Program-made: the position numbers and the translations under genes
NCBI RefSeq assembly: GCF_000725285.1
Contig: NZ_CP007161.1
Location: 3,386,213 to 3,450,212 of the forward strand
Direction: 5' to 3'
DNA length: 64,000 nucleotides
Origin: Virgibacillus sp. SK37
GTDB taxonomy: Bacteria; Bacillota; Bacilli; Bacillales; Amphibacillaceae
The notes under the pieces: model-generated
The model's database searches: none
Told to the model about the DNA's origin: nothing
What the model saw: the letters and a program-made list of their open reading frames with translations, nothing else
Shown here: piece by piece, positions 53,027 through 61,903 of the stretch
How positions within the stretch are numbered: the first letter of the stretch is position 1
How the letters are laid out: each line of letters begins with the position of its first letter

Positions 53027-54217
53027 CTAAATTAAGCCCATTTCTTTTCCAACTTTTTCGTAAACTGAAATTGCTTTATCAAGCATTTCTTTTGTATGTG
53101 CAGCAGTAGGCATATTACGAACACGACCCGTGCCGCGCGGTACTGTAGGGAACACAATTGATTTAGCATAGACTCCTTCTTCAAAAAGACGCTTACTAAA
53201 TCTTTGTGTATCATTTTCGTCACCAATAATACAAGGAGTAATTGGAGTTTCACTGTTCCCAATATCAAAGCCTAGCTTCTTCAACCCATCCTTTAAATAG
53301 TTAGCGTTCTCCCAAAGCTTCTCATTCAATTCCGTGCTTTCCATCAAAAGCTCGACTGCCTTTGTACTAGCTGTTGCATCTGCAGGAGATACAGCTGTAG
53401 AAAATAAGAATGGACGTGAGCGTACTTTGAGCCAATCAATCAAATTTGCTTTCCCGGCAACATATCCACCAATAACTCCAATTGCCTTGGAAAGTGTGCC
53501 CATTTGGAAATCAACTTTATCCTGTAAACCAAAGTGCTTTACAGTTCCTGCTCCTTTTCCAAGTACACCTGACCCATGAGCATCATCAACATATGTGATT
53601 AAATCAAATTCTTCAGCAATCTCAACAATTTCAGGAAGCTTGGCGATATCCCCATCCATGGAGAAAACTCCATCTGTAATTACCATAATTTTATTGTATT
53701 GGCCTGATTCTACTGCTTCTTTTGCCTTCAACCGTAAATCTTCCATATCAGAGTGGTTAAAACGGATAATTTTAGCTTTGGATAATCGGCAACCATCAAT
53801 AATGGAGGCATGATTTAATTCATCAGAAAGAATGGCATCATGTTTATCCATTACTGCAGAAATTGCTGCCATATTACAGTTAAAACCAGATTGGTATGAA
53901 ATAACCGCTTCTGTGCCCTTGAATTGAGCCAATTTATTTTCTAATTCAATATGAAGATCCAGTGTTCCATTAATTGTACGTACTGCACCAGCTCCAACTC
54001 CATGTGAATCTACTGCCTTTTTTGCAACTTCCTTTAAACGATCATCGGTAGCTAGCCCAAGATAGTTGTTCGATGACAAGTTAATTCTTTTTTTCCCGTC
54101 GAGTTGAATTTCCGGTCCATTCGCACCCTGTACCGGATCAATTTCATTATATAATCCTCGCTCTTTTAGTTCAGCAATGTTCTCATCTAAAAAGCTATTT
54201 AGTGCCTTACTAGTCAT
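53027..54217 (-). CDS. kbl: glycine C-acetyltransferase (2-amino-3-ketobutyrate CoA ligase)
   Basis: This 396-residue alpha-oxoamine synthase has the PLP Lys in [19 protein letters not shown] and the conserved [20 protein letters not shown]. It cleaves 2-amino-3-oxobutanoate with CoA to glycine and acetyl-CoA. The adjacent tdh fixes Kbl rather than 8-amino-7-oxononanoate synthase (BioF). The frame begins 11 codons earlier, but AAGGAGG is spaced for the ATG at 54217. A cre-like site at 54236-54250 lies just before that ribosome site, so CcpA may repress the operon. Confidence 0.94.
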   Translation of the reverse strand: MTSKALNSFLDENIAELKERGLYNEIDPVQGANGPEIQLDGKKRINLSSNNYLGLATDDRLKEVAKKAVDSHGVGAGAVRTINGTLDLHIELENKLAQFKGTEAVISYQSGFNCNMAAISAVMDKHDAILSDELNHASIIDGCRLSKAKIIRFNHSDMEDLRLKAKEAVESGQYNKIMVITDGVFSMDGDIAKLPEIVEIAEEFDLITYVDDAHGSGVLGKGAGTVKHFGLQDKVDFQMGTLSKAIGVIGGYVAGKANLIDWLKVRSRPFLFSTAVSPADATASTKAVELLMESTELNEKLWENANYLKDGLKKLGFDIGNSETPITPCIIGDENDTQRFSKRLFEEGVYAKSIVFPTVPRGTGRVRNMPTAAHTKEMLDKAISVYEKVGKEMGLI

Positions 54218-54235
54218 ATTATTTTTCCTCCTTGT

Positions 54236-54250
54236 TTGTAAGCGCTTCAA
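54236..54250. promoter_or_regulatory. cre-like site upstream of kbl-tdh
   Basis: TTGTAAGCGCTTCAA agrees with WTGNAANCGNWNNCW except at position 14, and is nearly palindromic. It lies 18 bases upstream of the kbl start, next to the ribosome binding site, a position suited to a roadblock. Confidence 0.5.
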
Positions 54251-54502
54251 TTACATTATCGAGTAAAAATTAGAGCACATAGTTTACATACAGTTTAACA
54301 TATAGGGTTTAAAATGTTTACTTTATCAAGTTACTCAAAAGAAGTAAAACTATTCATTTTTATCTGATAGTAATTCTCTCAAATTTGTGTTACTTCCTTT
54401 CATAAATGTAAGGTTTTTTCTACAAAATATTATAAAAAACGATGGTTATCTACACTTATTTTTATTATAATTGAATTAGTTCTTATTGATGGAGGCATTT
54501 AA

Positions 54503-54634
54503 ATGAAGAAAGTTCTGGTTGGTTTGTTTGCGATTATTATTCTCGGCTTTGGAATACTTGGTTATACAGAAATGAACAACGATACAAATGAAATTGTAGA
54601 TGAAAACTCTCATTCTACTACAATTAAATTATAA
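54503..54634 (+). CDS. small single-helix membrane or secreted peptide
   Basis: This 43-residue frame starts MKKVLVGLFAIIILGFGILG and ends in a polar tail (NNDTNEIVDENSHSTTIKL). GGAGG lies at good spacing before the ATG, and a terminator follows 33 bases after the stop. The layout is a basic start, one helix at about 4-20 and an acidic exterior part. It could be a membrane peptide or a weakly cleaved signal peptide. No family is recognised. Confidence 0.6.
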   Translation: MKKVLVGLFAIIILGFGILGYTEMNNDTNEIVDENSHSTTIKL

Positions 54635-54666
54635 AATTATCGCTTGTACGTTTAATATAAATAAAA

Positions 54667-54705
54667 AAAAGGAAAACATCTTATACATAAATGTTTTCCT
54701 TTTTA
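54667..54705. terminator. bidirectional terminator
   Basis: AAAAGGAAAACAT and ATGTTTTCCTTTT form a 13-base stem between the small peptide gene and the convergent yocH-like gene. Confidence 0.9.
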
Positions 54706-54752
54706 CGTTTATTCGATTATTTAATTGTACGTTTATTCATCTATTTAATTTT
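54705..54752. repeat. 24-base tandem duplication
   Basis: ACGTTTATTCGATTATTTAA with four more bases (54705-54728) is followed directly by a second copy starting ACGTTTATTCATCTATTTAA (54729-54752). About 20 of 24 positions agree. The second copy reaches the yocH stop codon. Confidence 0.75.
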
Positions 54753-55554
54753 ATTCAACAATTGTTACTTTTACGTCGTTGCGTACGCCCCAGTTATAAG
54801 CTTCATCTTTTGTTGGAACGTGTACGTCAATACGGTTACCTTTAATAGCACCACCGATATCAGCAGCAGTTGCATAACCATAGCCTTCTACATGTACTTT
54901 AGAGCCTAAAGGAATAACATTAGGATCCACAGCAATTACTTTTGCATTAGGGTTTGCGTTTAAATCTACACCAGTAGAAGTAATTCCTGAACAACCTGCA
55001 CAATCAGCAGTATATGCTGTAGCTTTTACAGAAACTGTTTTACCTTGTGGGCTTTCATCAGATTCGTTATCTTCTTGTTTAGAAGCCGCTGATGCTGTGT
55101 TCTGTGTATTAGATGACTCAGTTGATTTTTCTTCTTTTTTCGGTGCTGCTTTTTCAGTTTCTTTCTTTTCTACTTTAGTTGCTGGCTTATGACTTTTATC
55201 TACGTTGACACCTTTAACAGTCAACTCTTGTCCAACTACAATTAGATCTGAATCTAATTTGTTCCATTCTTTTATATTTTCAATTGATACGTCAAATTCA
55301 TTTCCAATACTGCTTAGTGTATCTCCTGATTGAACTTCATACATTTCATTGATAAATAGATTTTGTTTTGGATGAATTGTAGTAGATTTCAATTCATTGA
55401 TAGCTACTAAATCTTCAACAGTTGTATTATATTCATTGGCTATTTGCCAAAGATTGTCTCCTTCTTGTACCTGGTATTCCTCCGCTGATACAGTTGATAC
55501 AGCAGCGCCAGCAATAATGATGCCTGTAGCGAATGAAGCTAATAATTTTTTCAT
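54751..55554 (-). CDS. yocH: LysM-3D domain cell wall protein (YocH-like)
   Basis: This 267-residue secreted protein has a signal peptide at about 1-24 (cleavage after VSAEE is likely) and LysM domains at about 26-68 (YQVQEGDNLWQIANEYNTTV) and 71-113 (YEVQSGDTLSSIGNEFDVSI). A Lys/Glu/Ser-rich linker follows, then a C-terminal 3D domain (VKATAYTADCAGCSGITSTG; VIAVDPNVIPLGSKVHVEG), a double-psi barrel as in lytic transglycosylases. It binds and probably cuts peptidoglycan. AGGAGGGAC precedes the ATG. B. subtilis yocH is in the WalR regulon; a convincing WalR box was not found. Confidence 0.88.
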   Translation of the reverse strand: MKKLLASFATGIIIAGAAVSTVSAEEYQVQEGDNLWQIANEYNTTVEDLVAINELKSTTIHPKQNLFINEMYEVQSGDTLSSIGNEFDVSIENIKEWNKLDSDLIVVGQELTVKGVNVDKSHKPATKVEKKETEKAAPKKEEKSTESSNTQNTASAASKQEDNESDESPQGKTVSVKATAYTADCAGCSGITSTGVDLNANPNAKVIAVDPNVIPLGSKVHVEGYGYATAADIGGAIKGNRIDVHVPTKDEAYNWGVRNDVKVTIVE

Positions 55555-55963
55555 TCGATAGTCCCTCCTTCAATTTCTGACATTGCCTATACTATCACAT
55601 GGATACAGGCAATGCAGTTACAAGACTTTTAAGTGTATGTTACAAGCATTACCACTTTTAATACTTTTATTACAAATGTAATAGATTTGTGATAAAAGAC
55701 CGATAGATTTCCAATTTATAGCACAAAAGTCACAAAAAAGCGATTCTGTAATAAAAAAAGCGATATTTTTTTTGAATTACTATTTTTTTCGGCTATTATT
55801 CTATAAAACTATTAATAGATTAGAGAAAAAAAGCATTGACAAAGGCTTTTGAAAACAAAATAACTATTAGTCTTGCATCTGCAAAAAACCTAATAAATTA
55901 AATTAGTTGATCAATAACATAGACTATTCCTGTTTTGTAAAGAAATAATTTAACTGTATAGTT

Positions 55964-56169
55964 GGAGGAAAATGCGAAGTAGAGTGGGGACTACCAGCAG
56001 GAGAGCAAGCTAATCAGCTGCACACTGAAGTTATCCGCCGGAGAATGAGTTAATCAGCTGCAGAGCGAAGAAATTTGCCTTAGATATTTAAGAGATTTAG
56101 GGATTAACTATATTGGATTTTTTTAAAACGGGAGTTTGCAGTCCTACCAAATTAGTTCGCACTTTATCT
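55964..56169. repeat. short copy of the dispersed element with 40-base-type units
   Basis: The left end GGAGGAAAATGCGAAGTAG and the right end CCAAATTAGTTCGCACTTTATCT are inverted. Between them are two diverged units with TAATCAGCTGCA and TATCCGCCGG, the same words as in the array at 36314-36529. It lies in the 776-base gene-free stretch 55555-56330, whose remainder is AT-rich with no supported gene. Confidence 0.8.
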
Positions 56170-56229
56170 AAATTGTTATTTAGCTAAGAATGCCAATAAA
56201 TTTTCGAATTCCATTTTTATCATCTATGA

Positions 56230-56268
56230 AACAAGAAAAGGACTCTATTTTCGAGTCCTTTTCTTGTT
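56230..56268. terminator. strong bidirectional hairpin
   Basis: AACAAGAAAAGGACTC and GAGTCCTTTTCTTGTT are perfect 16-base arms, 63 bases beyond the ypuA stop. Probably the ypuA terminator. Confidence 0.85.
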
Positions 56269-56330
56269 CTTACTAATAATACATGACTAACTATTCACTT
56301 CATGAGTAAACTGAGCGCTATAGCTTTATA

Positions 56331-57257
56331 TTAATTAAATAATCCTTTAAAAAAGTTTCCTAAGGAATGGAAAAGTTCACTTAAGAAGTTTGCAACCTTC
56401 TCCCAGAAGCTTTGATCCAATCCAAGTTCTTCTGCTTTGTTTTTAATAGTTGACGCAATGTCTTCCAACTGATTTTTCACCTGGTCAAAATCAATGTTTA
56501 AGTCTCGCATTTTATCAAAAAGATCTGTGAGCATTTGGCGGTCTGCTTCACTCAAGGAAATTTCCAATTTATCCAATTGCTCCTTCACAATCCGCTCTAC
56601 ATCTTCTTTCGTAGCAGGGTTTTGTTCTGCAATCTGTTTCTTTATGTCTGTCAAAAGCTGACTAACCTTCTCTTGACTCATTCCTTCTTTTTCAGCCAGA
56701 TCTGTTGCTACGTCAAGTTCTTCATTAGCTAATTCCATTCTTTCCTTATCTAGCTGTTCACCTTCGACATCATACGCTTTGTAAATACCAGTTAAGGCAG
56801 AGTGACCACTAACTTTCACAGGAGAAGCTACGTCTACAGTTGCATCTTCTACCCCTGCTGTTAATAATGCGTTTGCATACATTTCCTTTGTTACTTGGGT
56901 AATATTATCAGGTGTAACAATATTAACGGTTAAGCCATTTCCTTTTTCCTGTCTTACAATTTTAGCACTGGAAAACATTCTGGAATTAGGGTCACCATCA
57001 ATATAATTGGCTATGTCTTTCCCTGTGACATTATACTCCTGTACATCTGTTGCTTCCTGTACTTTAAGTAATTCACGAACCTCTGCTCGTTGTGCATCTG
57101 TTAACGTATCTCCATAAACGACAATAGGAACGCCTAACTTTTCATTAATGCTGTTAGAATCACTTGCTCCGCTATCTGCAAAAGATGTAGACGCAAGCCC
57201 CATAACAAAGCCGATGATGAGGGTCATCATAATAATTATTTTTAATTTCTTTTTCAT
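56331..57257 (-). CDS. ypuA: DUF1002 family secreted protein (YpuA-like)
   Basis: This 308-residue protein has a signal peptide (MKKKLKIIIMMTLIIGFVMG, then ASTSFADS) and a DUF1002 domain with VPIVVYGDTLTDAQRAEVRE, SSAKIVRQEKGNGLTVNIVT and VKVSGHSALTGIYKAYD. The C-terminal part is helical (LEDIASTIKNKAEELGLDQS). The family occurs in firmicutes and its function is unknown. The frame opens 23 codons earlier, but AAAGGAG is spaced for the ATG at 57257, which begins the signal peptide. Single gene. Confidence 0.87.
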   Translation of the reverse strand: MKKKLKIIIMMTLIIGFVMGLASTSFADSGASDSNSINEKLGVPIVVYGDTLTDAQRAEVRELLKVQEATDVQEYNVTGKDIANYIDGDPNSRMFSSAKIVRQEKGNGLTVNIVTPDNITQVTKEMYANALLTAGVEDATVDVASPVKVSGHSALTGIYKAYDVEGEQLDKERMELANEELDVATDLAEKEGMSQEKVSQLLTDIKKQIAEQNPATKEDVERIVKEQLDKLEISLSEADRQMLTDLFDKMRDLNIDFDQVKNQLEDIASTIKNKAEELGLDQSFWEKVANFLSELFHSLGNFFKGLFN

Positions 57258-57495
57258 TTTCATTCTCCTTTGATGTTTATAAACATGTAACTTTTTAAGT
57301 AAGTCGCGTTTACTCGTATATTTCAATTGTATGTTTGTCCAAGGTGAATATTGATTATCATCTATTATTATAACTTTTTATTTGCAATATGAATACACAT
57401 TTGTGTTTTTCATCCAATAGCTAAGCATATATCTTTTGTTCCCTATACAGTTGCGATATATTTAGTGTGTCGAACTATTATATAGAAAGAAGGGT

Positions 57496-58746
57496 TTGCA
57501 AATCAATACAAATTCATTAGTAAAGCGCAATTTAGCAATCATGTGGTTTGCTAACTTTTTTATCGCAGGCAGTATTACGATGGTTCTACCGTTCATCTCA
57601 TTATATATTGAATCCTTCGGCGATTTTTCAGATGCTTATGTGCAAAATTGGTCTGGTTGGATATTTGCAATTACTTTTGTAACAGCTTTTATATTTTCTC
57701 CAATTTGGGGGCGCATCGGTGACAAGTATGGCAGAAAGAAAATCTTAATATTTTCTGCAGTCGGCTTAGGCCTTTCCGTTTTCTTAATGGGGTTTGCTAC
57801 CTCTGTATGGCAGCTTTTTTTATTACGATTATTTATGGGCATAGTGACTGGCTTCATTCCGATGTCTCAAGCTCTAATTTCTACACAGACACCTAAAGAG
57901 ATAGCCGGAAGAGTGCTTGGAACATTACAAACAGGTAGCATTACCGGAACATTAATGGGGCCACTTATCGGCGGTTCATTAGCAGATACATTCGGCTATG
58001 CAAGTACATTCAAAGGGGTTTCCATAACGGTGTTCCTTTCCGCCATTATTGTTACATTCGGGATAAAAGAAATAAACGTCAAACTATCCTCTAAAGAGAG
58101 CGACTATAAACCATATTCCAGCAAAGAAGTAATCTTACACATTGTAAAGAAACCGGTTCTACTTGTTGTCATGTTAATTTCTGTATTAGTTCAAGTAGCA
58201 CACTTTAGTATTCAGCCAATCCTCTCATTATTTGTTGCTGACATTCATGGGCCTCAAAGCATAGCATTTTTCTCAGGGATGGCTTTTTCAGCTGCGGGGT
58301 TAGGTAATTTATTGATGACACGCAGGTGGGGGCGCCTTGGTGACAAAATTGGTTACATTAAAATACTTATATTCCTGCTGTTCATGGCCGGAATTGTATA
58401 TTTCCCTGGGGCCTTCGTAACTAATATTTGGCAACTAGTTGTATTACGCTTTTTGCTTGGGATTTCCATTGGAGGGATCATTCCAGTCAGAATCGCATAT
58501 ATTCGTCAGGAAGCCCCTCTATCTATGCAAGGTGAGGTGCTCGGATATAACACAAGTTTACGTTTTCTTGGTAACATTATTGGCCCTTCATTGGGAGGTT
58601 TCTTGGCAGGATTCTTTGGATTTTCAGCTGTATTCTTTGTGACAAGTGCCTTACTTATTCTTAGTGGGGTTATCATGTTAATTGCTTGGTATAAATATGA
58701 ATATGAAGGTAAACATTCGCATTCCTTGTCAACCAACAGAAGTTAG
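57496..58746 (+). CDS. MFS multidrug-type transporter
   Basis: This 416-residue major facilitator protein has 12 helices. Motif A is in GRIGDKYGRKKIL (about 72-84) with a second, weaker copy GRLGDKIGYIKIL in the middle, and RLFMGIVTGFIPMSQALIS covers motif B. It resembles proton-driven drug exporters of the DHA1 group. The start is uncertain: the TTG at 57496 has AAGGG very close, and the family N-terminus supports beginning before MWFANFF. Single gene. Confidence 0.82.
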   Translation: MQINTNSLVKRNLAIMWFANFFIAGSITMVLPFISLYIESFGDFSDAYVQNWSGWIFAITFVTAFIFSPIWGRIGDKYGRKKILIFSAVGLGLSVFLMGFATSVWQLFLLRLFMGIVTGFIPMSQALISTQTPKEIAGRVLGTLQTGSITGTLMGPLIGGSLADTFGYASTFKGVSITVFLSAIIVTFGIKEINVKLSSKESDYKPYSSKEVILHIVKKPVLLVVMLISVLVQVAHFSIQPILSLFVADIHGPQSIAFFSGMAFSAAGLGNLLMTRRWGRLGDKIGYIKILIFLLFMAGIVYFPGAFVTNIWQLVVLRFLLGISIGGIIPVRIAYIRQEAPLSMQGEVLGYNTSLRFLGNIIGPSLGGFLAGFFGFSAVFFVTSALLILSGVIMLIAWYKYEYEGKHSHSLSTNRS

Positions 58747-58903
58747 CTAAATCTTTAATAGTAATGACAGGACGCGAAACAAACCTTTTTCTCTTTTCCT
58801 TCTATGCTGAACTATTGATTTAAACGTAAAAATATGCAAAAATAACAGAGTCTAATTAATAAAAATAAGACAAACTTGTTTACGTAGAAAGAAAGTGATT
58901 TAT

Positions 58904-59149
58904 ATGGGTATAGTCGTAGTTGAGGTTTGTGACGGCAACGAAATCACTACAATTGATATAGAAGCAATACTGGAAGAAGAGTTTCCTGAAGTCGCTGTTT
59001 TAATGAATGAATGCTTATCCTTTTGTGGCTTATGCAGAGTGAAACCATACGCCCTTGTTAATAACAAGCGTGTCTTCGGAAATACGCCAGAGGAATGTCT
59101 CGATAAAATTCGTGACGCCATTAAAAAGGAACTAGCTGTATATGAATAA
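58904..59149 (+). CDS. yuzB: DUF1450 family protein YuzB
   Basis: This 81-residue protein has three cysteines in NECLSFCGLCRVKPYALVNN and the opening MGIVVVEVCDGNE, characteristic of DUF1450/YuzB. The cysteine cluster suggests metal or Fe-S binding, unproven. The frame begins three codons earlier with GTG; the ATG at 58904 has AGAAAG at about the right distance. Its terminator stem includes the last codons and the stop. Confidence 0.88.
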   Translation: MGIVVVEVCDGNEITTIDIEAILEEEFPEVAVLMNECLSFCGLCRVKPYALVNNKRVFGNTPEECLDKIRDAIKKELAVYE

Positions 59150-59170
59150 CAGCTAGTTCCTTTTAATTTT
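59123..59170 (+). terminator. yuzB terminator overlapping the coding end
   Basis: AAAAGGAACTAGCTGT and ACAGCTAGTTCCTTTT are perfect 16-base arms. The 5' arm encodes KELAV and the stop TAA lies in the loop. Confidence 0.9.
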
Positions 59171-59244
59171 CTCTGCTATATTATTTCCCGGGTAATAATT
59201 TGTCATAATTTGTTGCTACGAGTAACGCAACCGGATATAGTAAC

Positions 59245-60414
59245 TTATAAACTAGCTCTGAAAATAGCTGCTGCATCTTCCTTCGTTAGCTTTTTGAAAT
59301 TACCGAATTCCGGACTGGCTATTACTGTTCTTTCTGCCATGTCGTCTACGGATTGTTCATCAATAGAATAATCAGCCAAACGAGACGGAGCCTCTATACT
59401 ATTCCAAAACTCTCTAAGTTTTTGTATTCCTTCGTTTGCAATTTCGAAATCTGTTTTGCCTTCTTGCTCCACTTCAAATACACGGATTGCAAACTGCTTA
59501 AATCTACCTACGTTTGTCTCATCAAGCACATGCTTCATCCAATTAGGAAATAGAATGGCAAGACCGCCGCCATGAGGTATGTCATGTATAGCGGAAACAG
59601 CATGCTCCAGGTTATGGGAAGCCCAATCTCCTCTAAGCCCCATACTGAGCATATCATTTAAAGCTAACGTTCCACTCAACATGATTGTTTCTCTGTATTC
59701 ATAATTCTCAAGGTCATTTAATAATTTCGGTGCTGTTTCCATCACAGTTTTTAACACTGACTCACAGAAACGATCTTGAATAGGTGTATTTGTTGCTTGG
59801 TGGAAATAATGTTCTAATACATGTGACATCATATCAACCATACCATAGATTGTTTGATCCTTTGGAACAGACACTGTATGTTCCGGATCAAGAATGGAAA
59901 ATTGTGGAGAAGTATATGGTGAACCCCAACCATGCTTTTCATTCGTTTCCCAATTGGTAATTACAGAGCCTCGATTCATTTCAGATCCTGTAGCCGACAA
60001 GGTAAGAATCGTACCAAACGGAAGTGCATCTGTTGCTGCTTCCTTTTTAGTTACAATATCCCACATATCAACATCTGTTTTAGCCCCGGCAGCAATGGCT
60101 TTTGTACAATCGATCGTACTGCCGCCGCCAACTGCTAAGAGGAATTCAACGCCTTGCTCTTTACATATTTCAACGCCTTTTCTGACCGTAGAAATTCTAG
60201 GGTTTGGTTCTACACCGGATAGCTCCAACACTTCTGCATCTATTTCAGCTAATTTTTTCATTACATTATCATATATGCCGTTTCGTTTAATACTACCTCC
60301 ACCGTAGACAAGTAATACCTTTTTCCCGTATTTCTCGACTTCCTGTGGCAGAGCATCTATTTGCCCTTTACCAAAAATTAATTTGGTCGGGTTCTGATAC
60401 GTAAAATTATCCAC
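59245..60414 (-). CDS. iron-containing alcohol dehydrogenase (YugJ/BdhA type)
   Basis: This 389-residue group III alcohol dehydrogenase contains [17 protein letters not shown] as nucleotide loop and metal ligands in [16 protein letters not shown] (Asp and His) and [20 protein letters not shown] (His, His). Relatives (YugJ, YugK, BdhA) are NAD(P)H-dependent butanol or aldehyde reductases. The start is GTG with AGGAGG upstream. It follows ridA by 15 bases on the same strand, so they form an operon; the link may be removal of reactive carbonyls and enamines. Confidence 0.9.
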   Translation of the reverse strand: MDNFTYQNPTKLIFGKGQIDALPQEVEKYGKKVLLVYGGGSIKRNGIYDNVMKKLAEIDAEVLELSGVEPNPRISTVRKGVEICKEQGVEFLLAVGGGSTIDCTKAIAAGAKTDVDMWDIVTKKEAATDALPFGTILTLSATGSEMNRGSVITNWETNEKHGWGSPYTSPQFSILDPEHTVSVPKDQTIYGMVDMMSHVLEHYFHQATNTPIQDRFCESVLKTVMETAPKLLNDLENYEYRETIMLSGTLALNDMLSMGLRGDWASHNLEHAVSAIHDIPHGGGLAILFPNWMKHVLDETNVGRFKQFAIRVFEVEQEGKTDFEIANEGIQKLREFWNSIEAPSRLADYSIDEQSVDDMAERTVIASPEFGNFKKLTKEDAAAIFRASL

Positions 60415-60429
60415 ACATATTGCCTCCTA

Positions 60430-60807
60430 TTACTTGGTGTATACAATAACATCCATTTCTATAAGTACGTCTTTTGGAAGGCGACTTACTTCGACGGTCG
60501 CTCTTGCAGGGTAGGGTTCTGTCAAATAGTCTCCATATATTTCATTCACAGTAGCAAAGTCCTCCATGGAGTTTAGGTAAATCGTGAACTTAACTACTTT
60601 TGAAAAATCAGTACCTGCTTCTGTTAAAATTGCTTGTAGATTCGCTAACACCTGCTTTGTTTGTTTTTCAATTCCATCCACAACTTCCCCTTTGCTTGGA
60701 TCAATGCCGATTTGGCCCGAAACATAAACAAAGTCACCTGCCTGAATAGCTTGTGAATATGGCCCAAGGGCAGCTGGTGCGTTATCTGTATGAATTGCTT
60801 TCAACAT
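60430..60807 (-). CDS. ridA: RidA family enamine/imine deaminase
   Basis: This 125-residue YjgF/YER057c/UK114 protein has FVYVSGQIGIDPSKGEVVDG (about 27-46) and YPARATVEVSRLPKDVLIEM with the substrate-binding Arg. It hydrolyses reactive 2-aminoacrylate-type enamines released by PLP enzymes. AGGAG precedes the ATG. It is first gene of the ridA-adh pair. B. subtilis YabJ is the closest known relative but lies in another context. Confidence 0.93.
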   Translation of the reverse strand: MLKAIHTDNAPAALGPYSQAIQAGDFVYVSGQIGIDPSKGEVVDGIEKQTKQVLANLQAILTEAGTDFSKVVKFTIYLNSMEDFATVNEIYGDYLTEPYPARATVEVSRLPKDVLIEMDVIVYTK

Positions 60808-60855
60808 TTACATTCCTCCCATGCATATATTTCTTTCATCATATCATTTCTATAC

Positions 60856-61476
60856 TTAATCTGTCGCTAAACCCTTCTTATATTCCATTACAGATTCAAC
60901 ATAGTATATATCCCCATAGCATGCTTCTAATTTTTTTGCCTCTTCACGTAAACAACGATATTTCTCTTTTTCAGGATCTTCATTATACATTTTTTGGGAG
61001 AAAGCTATAGCAGTTTCTTGTGTAAAAGTACCTGTCCTATTTACGGCATAGTCTATAAAACCTCTGCCAAAATTATATGCTTGAACAGCTAATTCTACAT
61101 CTCCATCCGCTTCTTCTAGTGTTTTAGAAAAGTAATAGACTCCTTGCTTTATGGATACCTTAGGGTCATCTATGCATCCTCTTGACCCACAAAAGCTTTC
61201 TGATGCTTGCATCGGATCGTTTCCTCTTCCTCCCGATTCCTGCATCATCATTGCTAATAAAACATGGGTTTTATCAGCTATTCCATACTTTTCCGCATAC
61301 TTTTTAACAAGTGGTTCATAGGCGATTACCTCTTCACTCACAGATGACTCCTGATTCCAATTGTTCTGTAATGGTTCATAGCTTACCAAGGACAAAAACA
61401 GGAGCACCATACATAAGAGAAAAGTTATTAAAAGTGAATGTTTCCATGCCTTTTGTGTTTTCTTTTTATATTTCAT
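60856..61476 (-). CDS. lysozyme-like domain membrane protein
   Basis: This 206-residue protein has one N-terminal membrane helix (about 13-33) and an extracytoplasmic lysozyme-like domain. The catalytic Glu is in LLAMMMQESGGRGNDPMQAS (about 70-89), and AVQAYNFGRGFIDYAV supplies the usual substrate-cleft block, as in the first domain of CwlT. Cysteines in CGSRGC may form a disulfide. It probably cuts or remodels peptidoglycan. It starts 1 base after the preceding gene's stop, at the end of a three-gene operon with the MATE exporter. Confidence 0.82.
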   Translation of the reverse strand: MKYKKKTQKAWKHSLLITFLLCMVLLFLSLVSYEPLQNNWNQESSVSEEVIAYEPLVKKYAEKYGIADKTHVLLAMMMQESGGRGNDPMQASESFCGSRGCIDDPKVSIKQGVYYFSKTLEEADGDVELAVQAYNFGRGFIDYAVNRTGTFTQETAIAFSQKMYNEDPEKEKYRCLREEAKKLEACYGDIYYVESVMEYKKGLATD

Positions 61477-61477
61477 A

Positions 61478-61903
61478 TTAATTATTCCTTTTTACAAAAA
61501 CTATTAAACTACCAACTAGCCATCCATAAATAAAATGGGCTGATAACCAATAAAAGAATGCCATTCCATCGGTAAGCTCAGGGGTGCGGTCAGAGAAACT
61601 GGTAGTTAAAAATAATACAGCACCTATTAGTGTATTTATAACAATATAGAGAAGTACTTTTTTTTCACTTTTAAATCTGCTTAATCCGTAATAAAGCACG
61701 AAGACAAGAACGATAGAAACAATTAGGTGAAGAATAAATTCTGCTACTGGATGTAATGGAATTTCTTTTAATACAGGTATATAGTCAACATTCATTAGTA
61801 GTACGTAAACTTTTTCGGAGCTCCACTTTTCCAATATAAAAAGCAGACCACCGAGAAACAGACCGGATATAATTCCTATGTTAACTAGTTTCCATTTATT
61901 CAA
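61478..61903 (-). CDS. four-helix membrane protein of unknown function
   Basis: This 141-residue membrane protein has helices at about 7-24, 52-72, 82-102 and 112-136. The start is TTG overlapping the MATE stop (TTGA), with GGGAGGG upstream, so translation is coupled. A loose likeness to YagU/DUF1440 proteins is possible but I cannot confirm it. Its position between a MATE exporter and a wall hydrolase is the only functional hint. Confidence 0.7.
   Translation of the reverse strand: MNKWKLVNIGIISGLFLGGLLFILEKWSSEKVYVLLMNVDYIPVLKEIPLHPVAEFILHLIVSIVLVFVLYYGLSRFKSEKKVLLYIVINTLIGAVLFLTTSFSDRTPELTDGMAFFYWLSAHFIYGWLVGSLIVFVKRNN

Noticed and set aside
53027-54217. BioF (8-amino-7-oxononanoate synthase)
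   Set aside because: Same fold, but the adjacent threonine dehydrogenase and absence of biotin genes favour Kbl.
55677-55693. WalR-type box (TGTAAT-N5-TGTGAT) upstream of yocH
   Set aside because: It is on the strand opposite to yocH transcription and the second half deviates; too weak to call.
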